From assembly GCA_964457365.1 (NCBI GenBank), contig CAYWFP010000078.1:1-20137 (forward strand): DNA of 20,137 bases, in the 5' to 3' direction. The number at the start of each line of letters is the position of its first letter. Position 1 is the first letter of the stretch. The notes beneath the pieces were generated by a model. The model did no database searches. It was not told where the DNA came from and saw only the letters and a program-made list of their open reading frames with translations. The stretch is from CAYWFP01 sp964457365 (lineage in GTDB: Bacteria > Planctomycetota > SZUA-567). The position numbers and the translations under genes were made by a program. Shown in pieces: positions 6,355-14,526 of the stretch.

Positions 6355-6831
6355 ATGAAGCTGTTGCTGCGGGAAGACATGAAGAACCTCGGCAAGGCCG
6401 GGGAAGTGGTCGAGGTCAAAGAGGGGTACGGGCGCAACTACCTTTTGCCGCGCAAGCTCGCGCTGCCGGTGACCGAAACCAACGCGCGCCAGATCGAGTC
6501 GGAGGTCAAGCGCCGCGCGTTACGCGAGGCCGCGCGCGTCGCCGATTATCGCAAGCTCGCCGAGATCATCGCCGCGACCGATATCACCCTCCGGGAACGC
6601 GTCAGCAGCGAGGATCATCTCTATGGCTCGGTCACGGCCAAGGAGATCGTCGCCCAGCTCGCCGAGAAGGATATCCGTGTCGACACCGACCAGATCCGGA
6701 TCGAGGCGCCGATCAAGACCCTGGGCGTGCACCCGGTCCAGATCGAGCTGCACCCCGAGGTGATCGCGGAGCTGAAGGTCTGGGTGGTTGAGCTCAAGGA
6801 CGGCGAATCGGCAAGCGAAATTCCGAACTAA
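6355..6831 (+). CDS. rplI: 50S ribosomal protein L9
   Basis: Large-subunit protein with an N-terminal 23S-binding domain, a long connecting helix and a C-terminal domain that helps maintain reading frame. Residues 13-36 match the L9 signature (GKAGEVVEVKEGYGRNYLLPRK), with Lys where Gly is common at its end. The connecting helix follows (about 41-75), then the C-terminal domain (about 78-148). The 158-residue length is slightly above the common size of about 148, because of a short Ser/Glu tail. ATG 6355 has AGGAGGA at 6344-6350. An ATG at 6350 in another frame stops after two codons and is ignored. Confidence 0.96.
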   Translation: MKLLLREDMKNLGKAGEVVEVKEGYGRNYLLPRKLALPVTETNARQIESEVKRRALREAARVADYRKLAEIIAATDITLRERVSSEDHLYGSVTAKEIVAQLAEKDIRVDTDQIRIEAPIKTLGVHPVQIELHPEVIAELKVWVVELKDGESASEIPN

Positions 6832-6920
6832 TTGCCGGACGGGTCCTAAGCTGCCTGCGGCAAGTATCTGACAATCAGCCGGAGCGCCGGCTGTCGCCGG
6901 CGCGAAGCGAGGAGGAGGAA

Positions 6921-7043
6921 ATGCCGCCGCCCGGACCGGAGGGAGCCGTTTTCGCGGAACGATTCATCGTTGCGCCTTCGCGCCGACCTTCAGCTTGCCT
7001 TGTCGGTGCGCGCATTCCGTCTGCGGTGGAGGAAACGCGATGA
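6921..7043 (+). CDS. possible 40-residue leader ORF coupled to dnaB
   Basis: ATG 6921 is preceded by AGGAGGAGGAA at 6910-6920, placing GGAGG 5 nt before the start, as good as any site in the window. The frame runs 40 codons and ends with TGA at 7041-7043, overlapping the dnaB ATG (7040-7042) as ATGA, the classic coupling arrangement. The peptide begins MPPPGPEG, contains many Arg and Pro residues, and resembles nothing I know. It occupies most of the 208-nt gap after rplI. Open frames are common by chance in GC-rich DNA and every gene starting ATGA gives such an overlap, so the main support is the ribosome binding site. It may be a translated leader rather than a functional protein. Confidence 0.35.
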   Translation: MPPPGPEGAVFAERFIVAPSRRPSACLVGARIPSAVEETR

Positions 7044-8449
7044 CCGAGCCGGCCGCGCCGCTGGCCGAGGACGAACCGCTCCTCGAATACCAATTGCCGC
7101 ATAACCTGGAGGCCGAGCAGAGCGTCATCGGCGGGCTGCTGCTGGCGCCGGAGCGGTACGACCTGATCGAGGGGCGGCTGGCGCGCGAGGACTTCTTCCA
7201 CCGCGGCTACGGCGAGATCTTCGACTGCATCGCCGCGCTGCAACAGCGCGGCCAGCCCATCGACATCCTCGTTCTCAAAGAGGAACTCGCCGGCCGCGGC
7301 AAGCTCGACATGGTCGGCGGCCACGAGACGCTGCTGAGCCTGCTGGAGGCCGTGCCCACCGGCGCGCACGTGGAGTACTACGCCACCATCGTGCGCGAGA
7401 AGTCCATGCAGCGCCGCCTGATCGCCGCGGCGACGGAGATCGTCCGCAAGGCCACTTCCGCGGGGGTGCAGGACACGCCGGCGCTGCTGGAGGAGGCCGA
7501 GAGCGCCATCTTCGCCGTGGGCGAGAAACAGGGCGGTGCCAGCACCGCCACCATCCGCGACGTGCTCAAGGAGACGTGGAAGCGCATCGAGGAGAACCAG
7601 AGCGATCACGGCACCATCATCGGCCTGCCCACGGACTATTACGAACTCGACCAGAAAACCTCGGGCTTCCAGGAAGACCAGCTCATCATCGTAGCCGGCC
7701 GCCCGGGGATGGGCAAGAGCACCTTCGCGCTGAATATCGCCCGCCGCGTCGCCGTCGACCACCACTTCGGCGTGCTCATCTTCTCGCTCGAGATGAACGC
7801 CATGAACATCGCCCAGAACATGCTCTGCGCCCAGGCCCGCGTCGACGCCCAGCGCCTGCGCACCGGGGCGATGAGCGCAGAGGAGTGGGAGCATCTGGGC
7901 AAGAGTACCGACGCGCTCTCGCAGGCGCCGCTCTTCATCAACGACAAGCCCGCCATCAGCTTGGGCGAAATCCGGCGCGAGGCGCGACTGATGAAGAAAC
8001 AGCACGACATCCGTCTCTGCGTGGTCGACTACCTGCAGCTCGTGACGGCCTCCTCCCTGGCCGCCGGCCGCAGCCGCGAACAGGAGATCAGCGAGATCTC
8101 CCGCGGCTTGAAAGCGCTGGCCAAGGAGTTGCAGATTCCGGTGATGGCGCTCTCGCAGCTCAACCGCAAGCCCGAGGGGCGCGCCGACAACAAGCCCATC
8201 CTCTCGGATCTTCGGGAATCGGGTGCGATCGAGCAGGACGCCGATATCGTCATCCTGCTGCACCGCCCCGACTATTACGGCGGCGAGGACGCCGCGACGC
8301 CGGGGCTGGCCGAGGTCATCCTCGCCAAGCAGCGCAACGGCCCGACCGGGACGGTCGAACTCACCTTTATCGATCGCCAGCTTCGCTTCGAAAACATGTC
8401 GCTGCGCCCGGCCGACGCGCCGCCGCCCGCTGCGGAAGAAGACTTGTAA
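7040..8449 (+). CDS. dnaB: replicative DNA helicase DnaB
   Basis: Hexameric 5'-3' helicase that unwinds DNA at the replication fork. The N-terminal DnaB domain begins with PHNLEAEQSVIGGLLL (about residues 20-120), followed by a linker and the RecA-like motor. The Walker A motif is GRPGMGKST with K226 and S227; the Walker B region is CVVDYLQLV with D330. Late motifs include SQLNRKPEGR and SDLRESGAIEQDADIVILLHR, typical of DnaB. The protein has 469 residues, a normal size, and no intein is present. ATG 7040 has GGAGG at 7028-7032, 7 nt upstream; an upstream frame extension to 6995 is not needed. It is last in the ribosomal-protein/ssb cluster, a common arrangement. Confidence 0.97.
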   Translation: MTEPAAPLAEDEPLLEYQLPHNLEAEQSVIGGLLLAPERYDLIEGRLAREDFFHRGYGEIFDCIAALQQRGQPIDILVLKEELAGRGKLDMVGGHETLLSLLEAVPTGAHVEYYATIVREKSMQRRLIAAATEIVRKATSAGVQDTPALLEEAESAIFAVGEKQGGASTATIRDVLKETWKRIEENQSDHGTIIGLPTDYYELDQKTSGFQEDQLIIVAGRPGMGKSTFALNIARRVAVDHHFGVLIFSLEMNAMNIAQNMLCAQARVDAQRLRTGAMSAEEWEHLGKSTDALSQAPLFINDKPAISLGEIRREARLMKKQHDIRLCVVDYLQLVTASSLAAGRSREQEISEISRGLKALAKELQIPVMALSQLNRKPEGRADNKPILSDLRESGAIEQDADIVILLHRPDYYGGEDAATPGLAEVILAKQRNGPTGTVELTFIDRQLRFENMSLRPADAPPPAAEEDL

Positions 8450-8767
8450 TCCTTTTTCTCCTAAACGGACACAAAGACTTGACCGGTGGCGGTGGCATTT
8501 CCGCCAGCCGGATGATTGTCGCGCATCCCGATATCGATAAGCCGTTTCCGGGAAATCCCGCCACTCATCTCCGAATCAGTGAAAGAAACCCCGGCGTAAG
8601 CGACAGTATCTCTTGAGACTGGGGAGCGAAAAGTCCAACTTTAACCGGTCAGGTCGAGTGCAGTTATCGGCCGATCTGGTCGATAATCAGGTTGGTGAGC
8701 CTGACTTGCCGCGCTAACGCCTTGAGGCGCAAGTTGTTGAAATGGATTGAAAGGTCCGAGGATTTCG
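8450..8767 (+). other. non-coding region after dnaB with a chain of inverted repeats
   Basis: I see no gene. Besides the hairpin at 8483-8511, three stem-loops lie back to back. TTATCG (8664-8669) pairs with CGATAA (8681-8686); TCAGG (8687-8691) pairs with CCTGA (8700-8704); CGCC (8718-8721) pairs with GGCG (8726-8729), inside ACTTG (8704-8708) and CAAGT (8730-8734). A 10-bp palindrome, ATCGGCCGAT, lies at 8666-8675. An unannotated small RNA or a regulator binding region is possible; nothing matches a family I know. Confidence 0.35.
8483..8511 (+). terminator. hairpin downstream of dnaB, possible terminator without a T-tract
   Basis: CCGGTGGCGG (8483-8492) pairs with CCGCCA-g-CCGG (8501-8511), a 10-bp stem with one bulged G and an 8-nt loop. 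It lies 34 nt after the dnaB stop. No U-run follows, so it would end the operon only weakly or with Rho, or mark an RNA 3' end. Confidence 0.35.
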
Positions 8768-8795
8768 TTGCATAGACGCCTGTTTTTTATATAAT
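8768..8795 (+). promoter_or_regulatory. sigma70-type promoter of bamA
   Basis: A perfect TATAAT at 8790-8795 is preceded, 16 bp away, by TTGCAT at 8768-8773. The spacer ends in a T-run unusual for this GC-rich DNA. Transcription would start near 8802, giving a 5' UTR of about 100 nt before bamA. It is the best -10 in the window. Confidence 0.65.
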
Positions 8796-8833
8796 GTTTG
8801 CCCGAAAACAGTTAAGTGTACAACTATCGGTTC

Positions 8834-8867
8834 GGCACCGCCTTCTGGGGGGCTTCGAAGGCGTGCC
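8834..8867 (+). other. 5'-UTR hairpin of bamA
   Basis: GGCA (8834-8837) plus CGCCTTC (8839-8845) pair with GAAGGCG (8857-8863) plus TGCC (8864-8867). This is an 11-bp stem with one bulged C and an 11-nt loop containing a six-G run. It lies between the predicted start of transcription and the bamA ribosome binding site, and could affect mRNA stability or translation. Confidence 0.5.
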
Positions 8868-8900
8868 CGAGAGGTTTCGGCCGTAAACAGGGGAGTTTGC

Positions 8901-11315
8901 ATGTCTAGGGAGTTGATTAGGCGCACCGTCTTCGCGTTTGCTCTGGGCTTGGCGCTGGCTGGCGCCTGGACCGCGGATGCCGGCGAAGAAAGCGGTTCGG
9001 CGCCGATTGTCAAGAACATCCGAGTACGCGGCAGCCTGGCGCATACGCCCGAAGAGATCAAGTACAAGATGCGCACCCGCGAAGGCCAGCCCCTGGACAA
9101 GAAGATTCTCGAGGAGGACTTCCGCCGGCTCTACGGCATGGGAACCTTCGCCGACGTCCAGATCCGCGAGGAGGCGGTGCCGGGCGAGAACGCGGTCAAC
9201 ATCATCGTCCTGCTGCGCGAGAAGGCGCTGATCCGGCGCATCCTCTTCCGCGGCAACAAGCAGATCAAGACCCGCAAATTGCGCGAGAAGATCGAGAGCA
9301 AGGTGGGCGAGCGGTACGATCCGGACATGGCCAATCGCGACGCGCATGTCCTGGAAGACTGGTACAAGAGCGAGTTCTACTACTTCGCCGAGCTCACGAC
9401 CAAGGTCGAGCCGTTCGAGGACGGCGTGCGCCTGGTCTTCGATATCGACGAGGGGGGGCGTCTTTATATTCGCAAAATCGTCTTCCGCGGCAACTACAGC
9501 TTCTCCGACAAGGAATTGATGAAGTACATGGAGATCAAGCCGAGTACCCTCTTCGGTCGCGGGCGCTATAGCCGGCGGACCTTTGAGAAGGATCTCGAGC
9601 GCCTCCGCCTCTTTTACCAGAACAAGGGCTATCTCGACGCCGAGGTGACCGAGAGGCCGTTCCAGGTGACTGCCGCCAAACCCGGTGAGAAACGGCAGCG
9701 GCGGGACGTTTACATCTTCATCGATATCGACGAGGGCAAGCAGTATCGCATCGGGCAGATCGCCTTCGATGGCAACGCCCTTGTGGAGGACAACGCCTTG
9801 CGCTCGATCGTCCGGTCGGCCCCGGGGCAGGTCTATTCGCCACAGGTGATCCACAACGACGAGCGCACCATCCGCGACCACTACGGCCTTTACCCCTCGA
9901 GTCGCTATTTCACCAACGTGCGGGCCGAGCGCGTCCTTACCGAGCAGGAAGACGTTGTGGACGTGGTCTTCCATATCCAGGAAGGGCCGGAGGTGGTCAT
10001 CGAGGACGTTCAGATACGCGGTAACGAAAAAACCAAGGACTACGTTATCCGGCGGCAGTTGGCCTTCTACCCCGGCGAGAAGATAGACTCGGCCAAGATC
10101 AACATCAGCGAGCGCGACCTGCGTAATCTCGGGTACTTCGATCAGGCCACGCTTTCCATCGACGTCAAAGAGGGCTCGAGCCCCTCGCGGGGCGTGGTCA
10201 CCGTCAACGTCGACGATGAACCCACCGGCAAGATCTCGGCCGGCGTGGGCATCTCCTCCTCGGAGTGGCTCGTCGGTACGGTCAGTCTGGCGCAGCGGAA
10301 CTTCGACTACAAGGACTTGCCCGAGAGCTTCAAGGAGTTCTTTACCGGCAAGTCCTTCGTCGGCGGCGGCCAGAAGTTCAGCGCCTCCGTATCCGCCGGG
10401 ACGCGCAGCACCAACTTCTCTCTCGATTTCATGAATCCGTGGATATTCAACCGTCCCATCCGCTGGGGCTTCGGCGGCTACTACAGCGGATACGAGTGGG
10501 ACTACTTCGACGAAGAACGCAAGGGCGGCTACACCACCATCGGACGCCGGCTCTGGCATCGCAATCTGGACGGTTCGATCACCTACCGGCTCGAACACGT
10601 CAAGGTATTCGACGTCGATTCCGACACCGCCGCGATCATCCAGGACGACGAGGGCGGCAATCTCCTGAGCCGGCTGAAGCTGCGTCTGGCCTGGGATTCG
10701 CGCGACAATCGCTTCGATCCCGAGAGCGGCCTGCTCGTCGAGGGCACGCACGAATTCATCGGCGGCTTCCTCGGCGGCGACAGGTCGTTCTGGAAGCAGC
10801 ACGCCGAGGCGAAATATTTCCTCCCGCTCTACCGTGACCGGCACGGGCGGCCGTGGTACCTGGCCATGAAGGCGGACTTCGATACTCTCGACGGCTACTT
10901 CGGCGAAGACAAATACGATATCCCCATCTACGAGCGCCTGTACAACGGCGGCATCGCCACCGTCCGCGGCTTCTCCAGCCGATCGCTCGGTCCGCGTACG
11001 GAGAACGACGTCATCGGCGGCTACACGCGGCAGAACAACTCCGCGGAGTTCTTCGTTCCGGTGTGGCAGAAAATCCTCAAGGTCAGCGCGTTCTACGATG
11101 TCGGCGGCATCTGGGACGATACCTATAGCTTCGACGACGGCAACCATTCCGGCGACGACGGCGGCAGCGGCTACCGCCACAGCGTCGGTGGTGGCGTGCA
11201 CGTAATTACCCCGCTGTCGCCGGTGCCGATCCGCGTCTATTGGACCCATGCGCTGGATCCGAAAAACGGCGACGATACCGAAACCGTTCAATTCACCTTC
11301 GGGGCGGTATTCTGA
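8901..11315 (+). CDS. bamA: outer membrane protein assembly factor BamA
   Basis: Core of the BAM complex that inserts beta-barrel proteins into the outer membrane. Order of parts: signal peptide (residues 1 to about 26, cleavage near TADA), five POTRA domains starting near residues 35, 110, 187, 280 and 362, then a 16-strand barrel from about 438 to the end. Each POTRA shows the strand pattern with xFRGN or similar (IRVRGS, ILFRGN, IVFRGN, IAFDGN, VQIRGN). The conserved loop-6 VRGF is at residues 688-691, and the protein ends in Phe (FTFGAVF), the usual C-terminal barrel signal. Length 804 is normal. ATG 8901 has GGGGAG at 8890-8895. It heads the skp-lpxD-lpxC-fabZ-lpxA run, a familiar envelope cluster. 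Confidence 0.97.
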   Translation: MSRELIRRTVFAFALGLALAGAWTADAGEESGSAPIVKNIRVRGSLAHTPEEIKYKMRTREGQPLDKKILEEDFRRLYGMGTFADVQIREEAVPGENAVNIIVLLREKALIRRILFRGNKQIKTRKLREKIESKVGERYDPDMANRDAHVLEDWYKSEFYYFAELTTKVEPFEDGVRLVFDIDEGGRLYIRKIVFRGNYSFSDKELMKYMEIKPSTLFGRGRYSRRTFEKDLERLRLFYQNKGYLDAEVTERPFQVTAAKPGEKRQRRDVYIFIDIDEGKQYRIGQIAFDGNALVEDNALRSIVRSAPGQVYSPQVIHNDERTIRDHYGLYPSSRYFTNVRAERVLTEQEDVVDVVFHIQEGPEVVIEDVQIRGNEKTKDYVIRRQLAFYPGEKIDSAKINISERDLRNLGYFDQATLSIDVKEGSSPSRGVVTVNVDDEPTGKISAGVGISSSEWLVGTVSLAQRNFDYKDLPESFKEFFTGKSFVGGGQKFSASVSAGTRSTNFSLDFMNPWIFNRPIRWGFGGYYSGYEWDYFDEERKGGYTTIGRRLWHRNLDGSITYRLEHVKVFDVDSDTAAIIQDDEGGNLLSRLKLRLAWDSRDNRFDPESGLLVEGTHEFIGGFLGGDRSFWKQHAEAKYFLPLYRDRHGRPWYLAMKADFDTLDGYFGEDKYDIPIYERLYNGGIATVRGFSSRSLGPRTENDVIGGYTRQNNSAEFFVPVWQKILKVSAFYDVGGIWDDTYSFDDGNHSGDDGGSGYRHSVGGGVHVITPLSPVPIRVYWTHALDPKNGDDTETVQFTFGAVF

Positions 11316-11468
11316 AGCACGGGACGCACCGGACGGCGCGTCGGCGCGGAACTTGAAACGCTTGCCGGCGGGACGTGCGATCCGTCTCGCCAGACCGCGG
11401 CATTCGTGGTGTGACGGGCGCTTCGACGGGCGGTGCTGCCGTGCCGTCCGGACAAGAGGAGAGCAGAT

Positions 11469-12071
11469 ATGAAGACGACGTACGCGGTGTTTTTCGTGTT
11501 GACGAGCGGATTTTTCCTGACGCCGGCCGCGACGGATGCGGGTGAGTTACAGGTCGGCGTGGTGCGCATCCAGCAGGTGTTCAAACGCTACGAATACGCG
11601 ATCAAGCAGGAGAAGGCGATCACCGAGAGCTTCAAGCCCGAGCGCGAGCAGATCAAACGCATGGAGGCGGATATTCGCGAGCGGGTCAACAAGATTCGGG
11701 GCAGCGACATGCAAATGCTGCCGCCTGACAGCCCGATCCTGCAGGAGAAGCAGTTGGAGATCCGCATTCTCGAGGTGCGCCTGAACAACAAGCTCAAGCA
11801 ACTTCAGAAGCTTCAGCGTCACCGCATGGCGGAGTTCTGGCGCAGCGTCTATACCGAATTCCGCAAAGCCGTCGACGCCATCGCCACCAGGCACGGATAC
11901 GATTTGATCATCACCGCCCCGGACGCGGATCTCTCGGCCGAGTCGCGCGATTCCAGCGCGCCCGAGTCGATCCAGAACGAGATTCTGCTCCGTAATATCC
12001 AGTATATAGGCAAGCGCATCGACCTGACCGACGCGATCGTCGAATACATGAACGCGAACCAGCCCAAGTAA
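11469..12071 (+). CDS. skp: periplasmic chaperone Skp/OmpH
   Basis: Holdase that keeps unfolded outer-membrane proteins soluble on their way to BamA. A signal peptide (residues 1 to about 24, cleavage after ATDA) precedes the OmpH domain, which opens with the VGVVRIQQVFKRY strand/helix. Two long charged helices follow (about 45-135, rich in Glu, Lys, Arg and Gln), expected to form the coiled-coil tentacles. The chain ends with RIDLTDAIVEYMNA, typical for the family. It has 200 residues. ATG 11469 has GGAG at 11458-11461, 7 nt upstream. It lies 153 nt after bamA; that gap contains no convincing gene or terminator, so cotranscription is likely. Confidence 0.93.
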   Translation: MKTTYAVFFVLTSGFFLTPAATDAGELQVGVVRIQQVFKRYEYAIKQEKAITESFKPEREQIKRMEADIRERVNKIRGSDMQMLPPDSPILQEKQLEIRILEVRLNNKLKQLQKLQRHRMAEFWRSVYTEFRKAVDAIATRHGYDLIITAPDADLSAESRDSSAPESIQNEILLRNIQYIGKRIDLTDAIVEYMNANQPK

Positions 12072-12150
12072 CCTCCGGCAAGCGCTCGCGGCGGAGCCGG
12101 ATCGTACGGCGGAGATGACGTCGCGTTTCGTCCGGGCAGAGGATCGATCC

Positions 12151-13194
12151 GTGAAGCCATACTCCGTCGGCGAACTCGCCAGCCATCTCGGCGGCACCGT
12201 CCGCGGCGACGCGTCCGCGGTGGTGACCCATCCGGCGGGTCTGCAGGAAGCGGACGAAGGCGCCCTCACGTTCCTGGCCAACCGCAAATACGCCGCGCAT
12301 CTGGCGAAGACCCGCGCCACCGCCGCGGTGGTCGGCGTCGAGGTGGAGGAGGCGCCGTGCGCGCTGATCCGGGTGGACAATCCCGATCTGGCGTTCGGCG
12401 AGGCGGTGTCGCTGATGGCCGGCCCGCCGCCCCGCCCGCCCGCCGGGATCCATCCCGCGGCGGTGATCGATCCGACGGCGACGCTCGGCGCGGACGTGGC
12501 GATCGGCCCGGGTTGTATTGTGGCGCCGGGGGCCGTCGTCGGCGAGGGGTGCGCCTTGCACGGCAACGTTCATCTCGGGCACGGCGCCCGTCTCGGCGAA
12601 GGGTGCGTGCTCCATCCGGGCGTGGCGCTCTACCATGACGTCGTCCTCGGCGCGCGCGTTGTCGTTCACGCGGGCACGGTCATCGGCAGCGACGGTTTCG
12701 GGTATGCCTGGGACGGCTCGCGCCACGTCAAGATCCCGCAGGTCGGCACCGTCGAGATCGGCGACGATGTCGAGATCGGCGCCAATTGCACCATCGACCG
12801 CGCTCGTTTCGGCGCCACGGTCATCGGCCCGGGCACCAAGATCGACAACCTCGTGCAACTGGCGCACAACGTCCGCGTCGGCGCGCACGCCATTCTCGTC
12901 TCGCAGGTCGGCGTCAGCGGTTCCACCACCCTCGGCAACGGCGTTGTCGTCGGCGGGCAGGTCGGCTTCTCCGGGCACTTGAATATCGGCGACAGGGCCA
13001 TGTTCACCGCCCAATCCGGAGTGAACAAAAACATCGCCGCCGGCGAGCACGTCTCCGGCACGCCCGGCGTGCCTCACAAGGTATTTCTCGATGGCTTGCG
13101 GCACCTCAAGGCATTGCCGCGCGTGCGCGCGAGCCTGAAGGATTTGGAAGAAAGGATCGAGCGCCTTGAGCAAGCAACGGACTCTCGCGAGTGA
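12151..13194 (+). CDS. lpxD: UDP-3-O-acyl-glucosamine N-acyltransferase LpxD
   Basis: Third step of lipid A synthesis: adds the N-linked hydroxyacyl chain from acyl-ACP to UDP-3-O-acyl-glucosamine. The N-terminal LpxD domain (about residues 3-98, with EGALTFLANRKYAAHL) is followed by a left-handed beta-helix of hexapeptide repeats (about 105-300) and a C-terminal helical segment with a Leu-rich coiled stretch (LKDLEERIERLEQ). The catalytic His is H239 in QLAHNVRVG, at the same number as in E. coli. I chose the GTG at 12151, which has GAGGA 7 nt upstream and gives the usual KPYSVGELASHLGG start. An ATG at 12115 has GGAG directly abutting it, which is too close. The gene overlaps the next by 29 nt. 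Confidence 0.95.
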   Translation: MKPYSVGELASHLGGTVRGDASAVVTHPAGLQEADEGALTFLANRKYAAHLAKTRATAAVVGVEVEEAPCALIRVDNPDLAFGEAVSLMAGPPPRPPAGIHPAAVIDPTATLGADVAIGPGCIVAPGAVVGEGCALHGNVHLGHGARLGEGCVLHPGVALYHDVVLGARVVVHAGTVIGSDGFGYAWDGSRHVKIPQVGTVEIGDDVEIGANCTIDRARFGATVIGPGTKIDNLVQLAHNVRVGAHAILVSQVGVSGSTTLGNGVVVGGQVGFSGHLNIGDRAMFTAQSGVNKNIAAGEHVSGTPGVPHKVFLDGLRHLKALPRVRASLKDLEERIERLEQATDSRE

Positions 13195-14443
13195 AGTGGC
13201 CTTCAGTGGCGTCGGCCTCCATAACGGCGCGGAGGGGCGCGTCACCCTCCGCCCCGGTGCGGTCGACGGCGGCTACCGCATTCGCGCCGAGGGGCGCGAA
13301 GTGGCGGTCCACCCGCGCTTCACCGACGGATCGCAGAACCGCACCTCCATCGATGTCGACGGCGTGGCGGTGCACACGCTCGAACACCTCTTCGCCGCGG
13401 TTTACGGCATGGGCATCGACAACGTCGTCGTCGAAGTGGAGGGGGGCGAAGTGCCCGGCTTCGACGGCTCGGCCAAGGTCTTCGCCGACGCCATTGCAGA
13501 GGCGGGGATCCAGGAGCAGGATGCGCCAGCGCCGGTCTTCACCCTCAAGCGGCCGGTGACGGTCAATTTCCACGGCAGTGCGGTCACCGCCTTCCCGTCG
13601 AAAAACGGCGACTTCCGCGTCACGTACGTTCTCGACTACCCCGAGAGCCCGCTCGCGCAAGGCGTGGTCGAGGTGGTCATCAATCCCGAGACGGTGCGCG
13701 AGGAGTTGCTGCCGTGTCGCACATTCGTCATGAAGGCCCATGCCGAGGCGATGCTCGCGGCCGGGCGTGGCCAGGGGGCCAACACGCAGAATACGCTCGT
13801 CCTCGACGGCGAGACGGTGCTGGAGAACGAACTGCGCCTTCCCGACGAATGCCCGCGCCACAAGGTTCTCGACGTCCTCGGCGATCTGGCGACCGTCGGG
13901 CGACGCATGGCCGTGCACGTGGTGGCCTACAAGAGCGGCCATGCCCTCAACCGCGAGTTGGCCTTGGCGCTGCTGCAGGAGATCGACCGTGCGGAGCACC
14001 CGCGCGGCTTGCTGGACATCCAGGACATCGAGAAACGCCTGCCGCATCGCTATCCGTTCCTGCTCGTCGACCGGGTGCTCGAGTTCGAGCCGCGCACGCG
14101 CATCGTGGCGATCAAGAACGTCACCCGCAACGAACCGTATTTCAACGGTCACTTTCCCAACCAGCCGATCATGCCCGGCGTCCTGCAGATCGAGGCGCTG
14201 GCGCAGGCGGGGGGGCTGTGTATCCTGGACGACCAGGACAGCAAGCTGGCGGTTCTGATGGGTGTCAACGACGTCAAGTTCCGTCGACCGGTGTTGCCGG
14301 GCGATCAACTGCGGCTGGAGGTGGTCGTCGAGCGACTCAAGGGTCGCATCGGCGCCTCGCGCGCGCGCAGCCTCATCGACGGCGAGGAGGCCACCTCCTG
14401 CCTGATCAAGTTCGCGCTGGTCGAGCGGGAGGATTATACCTGA
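13166..14443 (+). CDS. lpxC-fabZ: bifunctional LpxC-FabZ: UDP-3-O-acyl-GlcNAc deacetylase / 3-hydroxyacyl-ACP dehydratase
   Basis: One polypeptide of 425 residues holds two enzymes. The N-terminal LpxC part (about 1-280) performs the committed, zinc-dependent deacetylation of lipid A synthesis. E73 and H74 in HTLEH, H232 and D236 in PRHKVLD, and H259 in SGHALN match E. coli E78, H79, H238, D242 and H265. The C-terminal FabZ part (about 284-425) dehydrates 3-hydroxyacyl-ACP; it has LPHRYPFLLVDR, FNGHFPNQPIMPG with catalytic H329, and E343 in QIEALAQ. The linker is very short, so the fusion is compact. TTG 13166 overlaps lpxD by 29 nt, with AAAGGA 9 nt upstream. Such fusions are known in Bacteroidetes and several other phyla. 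Both enzymes draw on the same hydroxyacyl-ACP pool, so the fusion may balance it. Confidence 0.96.
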   Translation: MSKQRTLASEVAFSGVGLHNGAEGRVTLRPGAVDGGYRIRAEGREVAVHPRFTDGSQNRTSIDVDGVAVHTLEHLFAAVYGMGIDNVVVEVEGGEVPGFDGSAKVFADAIAEAGIQEQDAPAPVFTLKRPVTVNFHGSAVTAFPSKNGDFRVTYVLDYPESPLAQGVVEVVINPETVREELLPCRTFVMKAHAEAMLAAGRGQGANTQNTLVLDGETVLENELRLPDECPRHKVLDVLGDLATVGRRMAVHVVAYKSGHALNRELALALLQEIDRAEHPRGLLDIQDIEKRLPHRYPFLLVDRVLEFEPRTRIVAIKNVTRNEPYFNGHFPNQPIMPGVLQIEALAQAGGLCILDDQDSKLAVLMGVNDVKFRRPVLPGDQLRLEVVVERLKGRIGASRARSLIDGEEATSCLIKFALVEREDYT

Positions 14444-14455
14444 TGAATTCGTGTC

Positions 14456-14484
14456 TTGACGGGAATGCCGTCGGCGGCTAGGCT
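14456..14484 (+). promoter_or_regulatory. sigma70-type promoter before lpxA
   Basis: TTGACG (14456-14461) and TAGGCT (14479-14484) are exactly 17 bp apart, in the 83-nt gap after lpxC-fabZ. It would start lpxA separately from the upstream envelope genes. A nearly identical pair (TTGACG, 17 bp, TAGCCT) lies at 18217-18245. Confidence 0.5.
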
Positions 14485-14526
14485 GCGGATTCCGCTGTCA
14501 TCGCGCCTGCACGAAAGAGGGGGGGT

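Noticed and set aside
6305..6358. 17-codon TTG-started frame ending ATGA on rplI
   Set aside because: The start is weak (TTG, GGAGA at long spacing) and the overlap is automatic for a gene starting ATGA with an open +1 frame; too little evidence.
6875..8263. Long minus-strand frame opposite dnaB
   Set aside because: Codon-bias shadow of dnaB; biased composition and no recognisable domain.
8787..11291. Very long open frame on the minus strand opposite bamA (over 800 codons)
   Set aside because: It mirrors the bamA coding frame in GC-rich DNA. The product is low-complexity Val/Ala/Asp/Glu-rich with no ribosome binding site or domain, while the + strand frame is unmistakable BamA.
11316..11468. 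Small gene in the bamA-skp gap
   Set aside because: An open frame ends on the skp start but lacks a ribosome binding site and reads as Arg-rich noise.
12115..12150. Alternative lpxD start at ATG 12115
   Set aside because: GGAG abuts the ATG with no spacer; GTG 12151 has proper spacing and gives the family's normal N-terminus.
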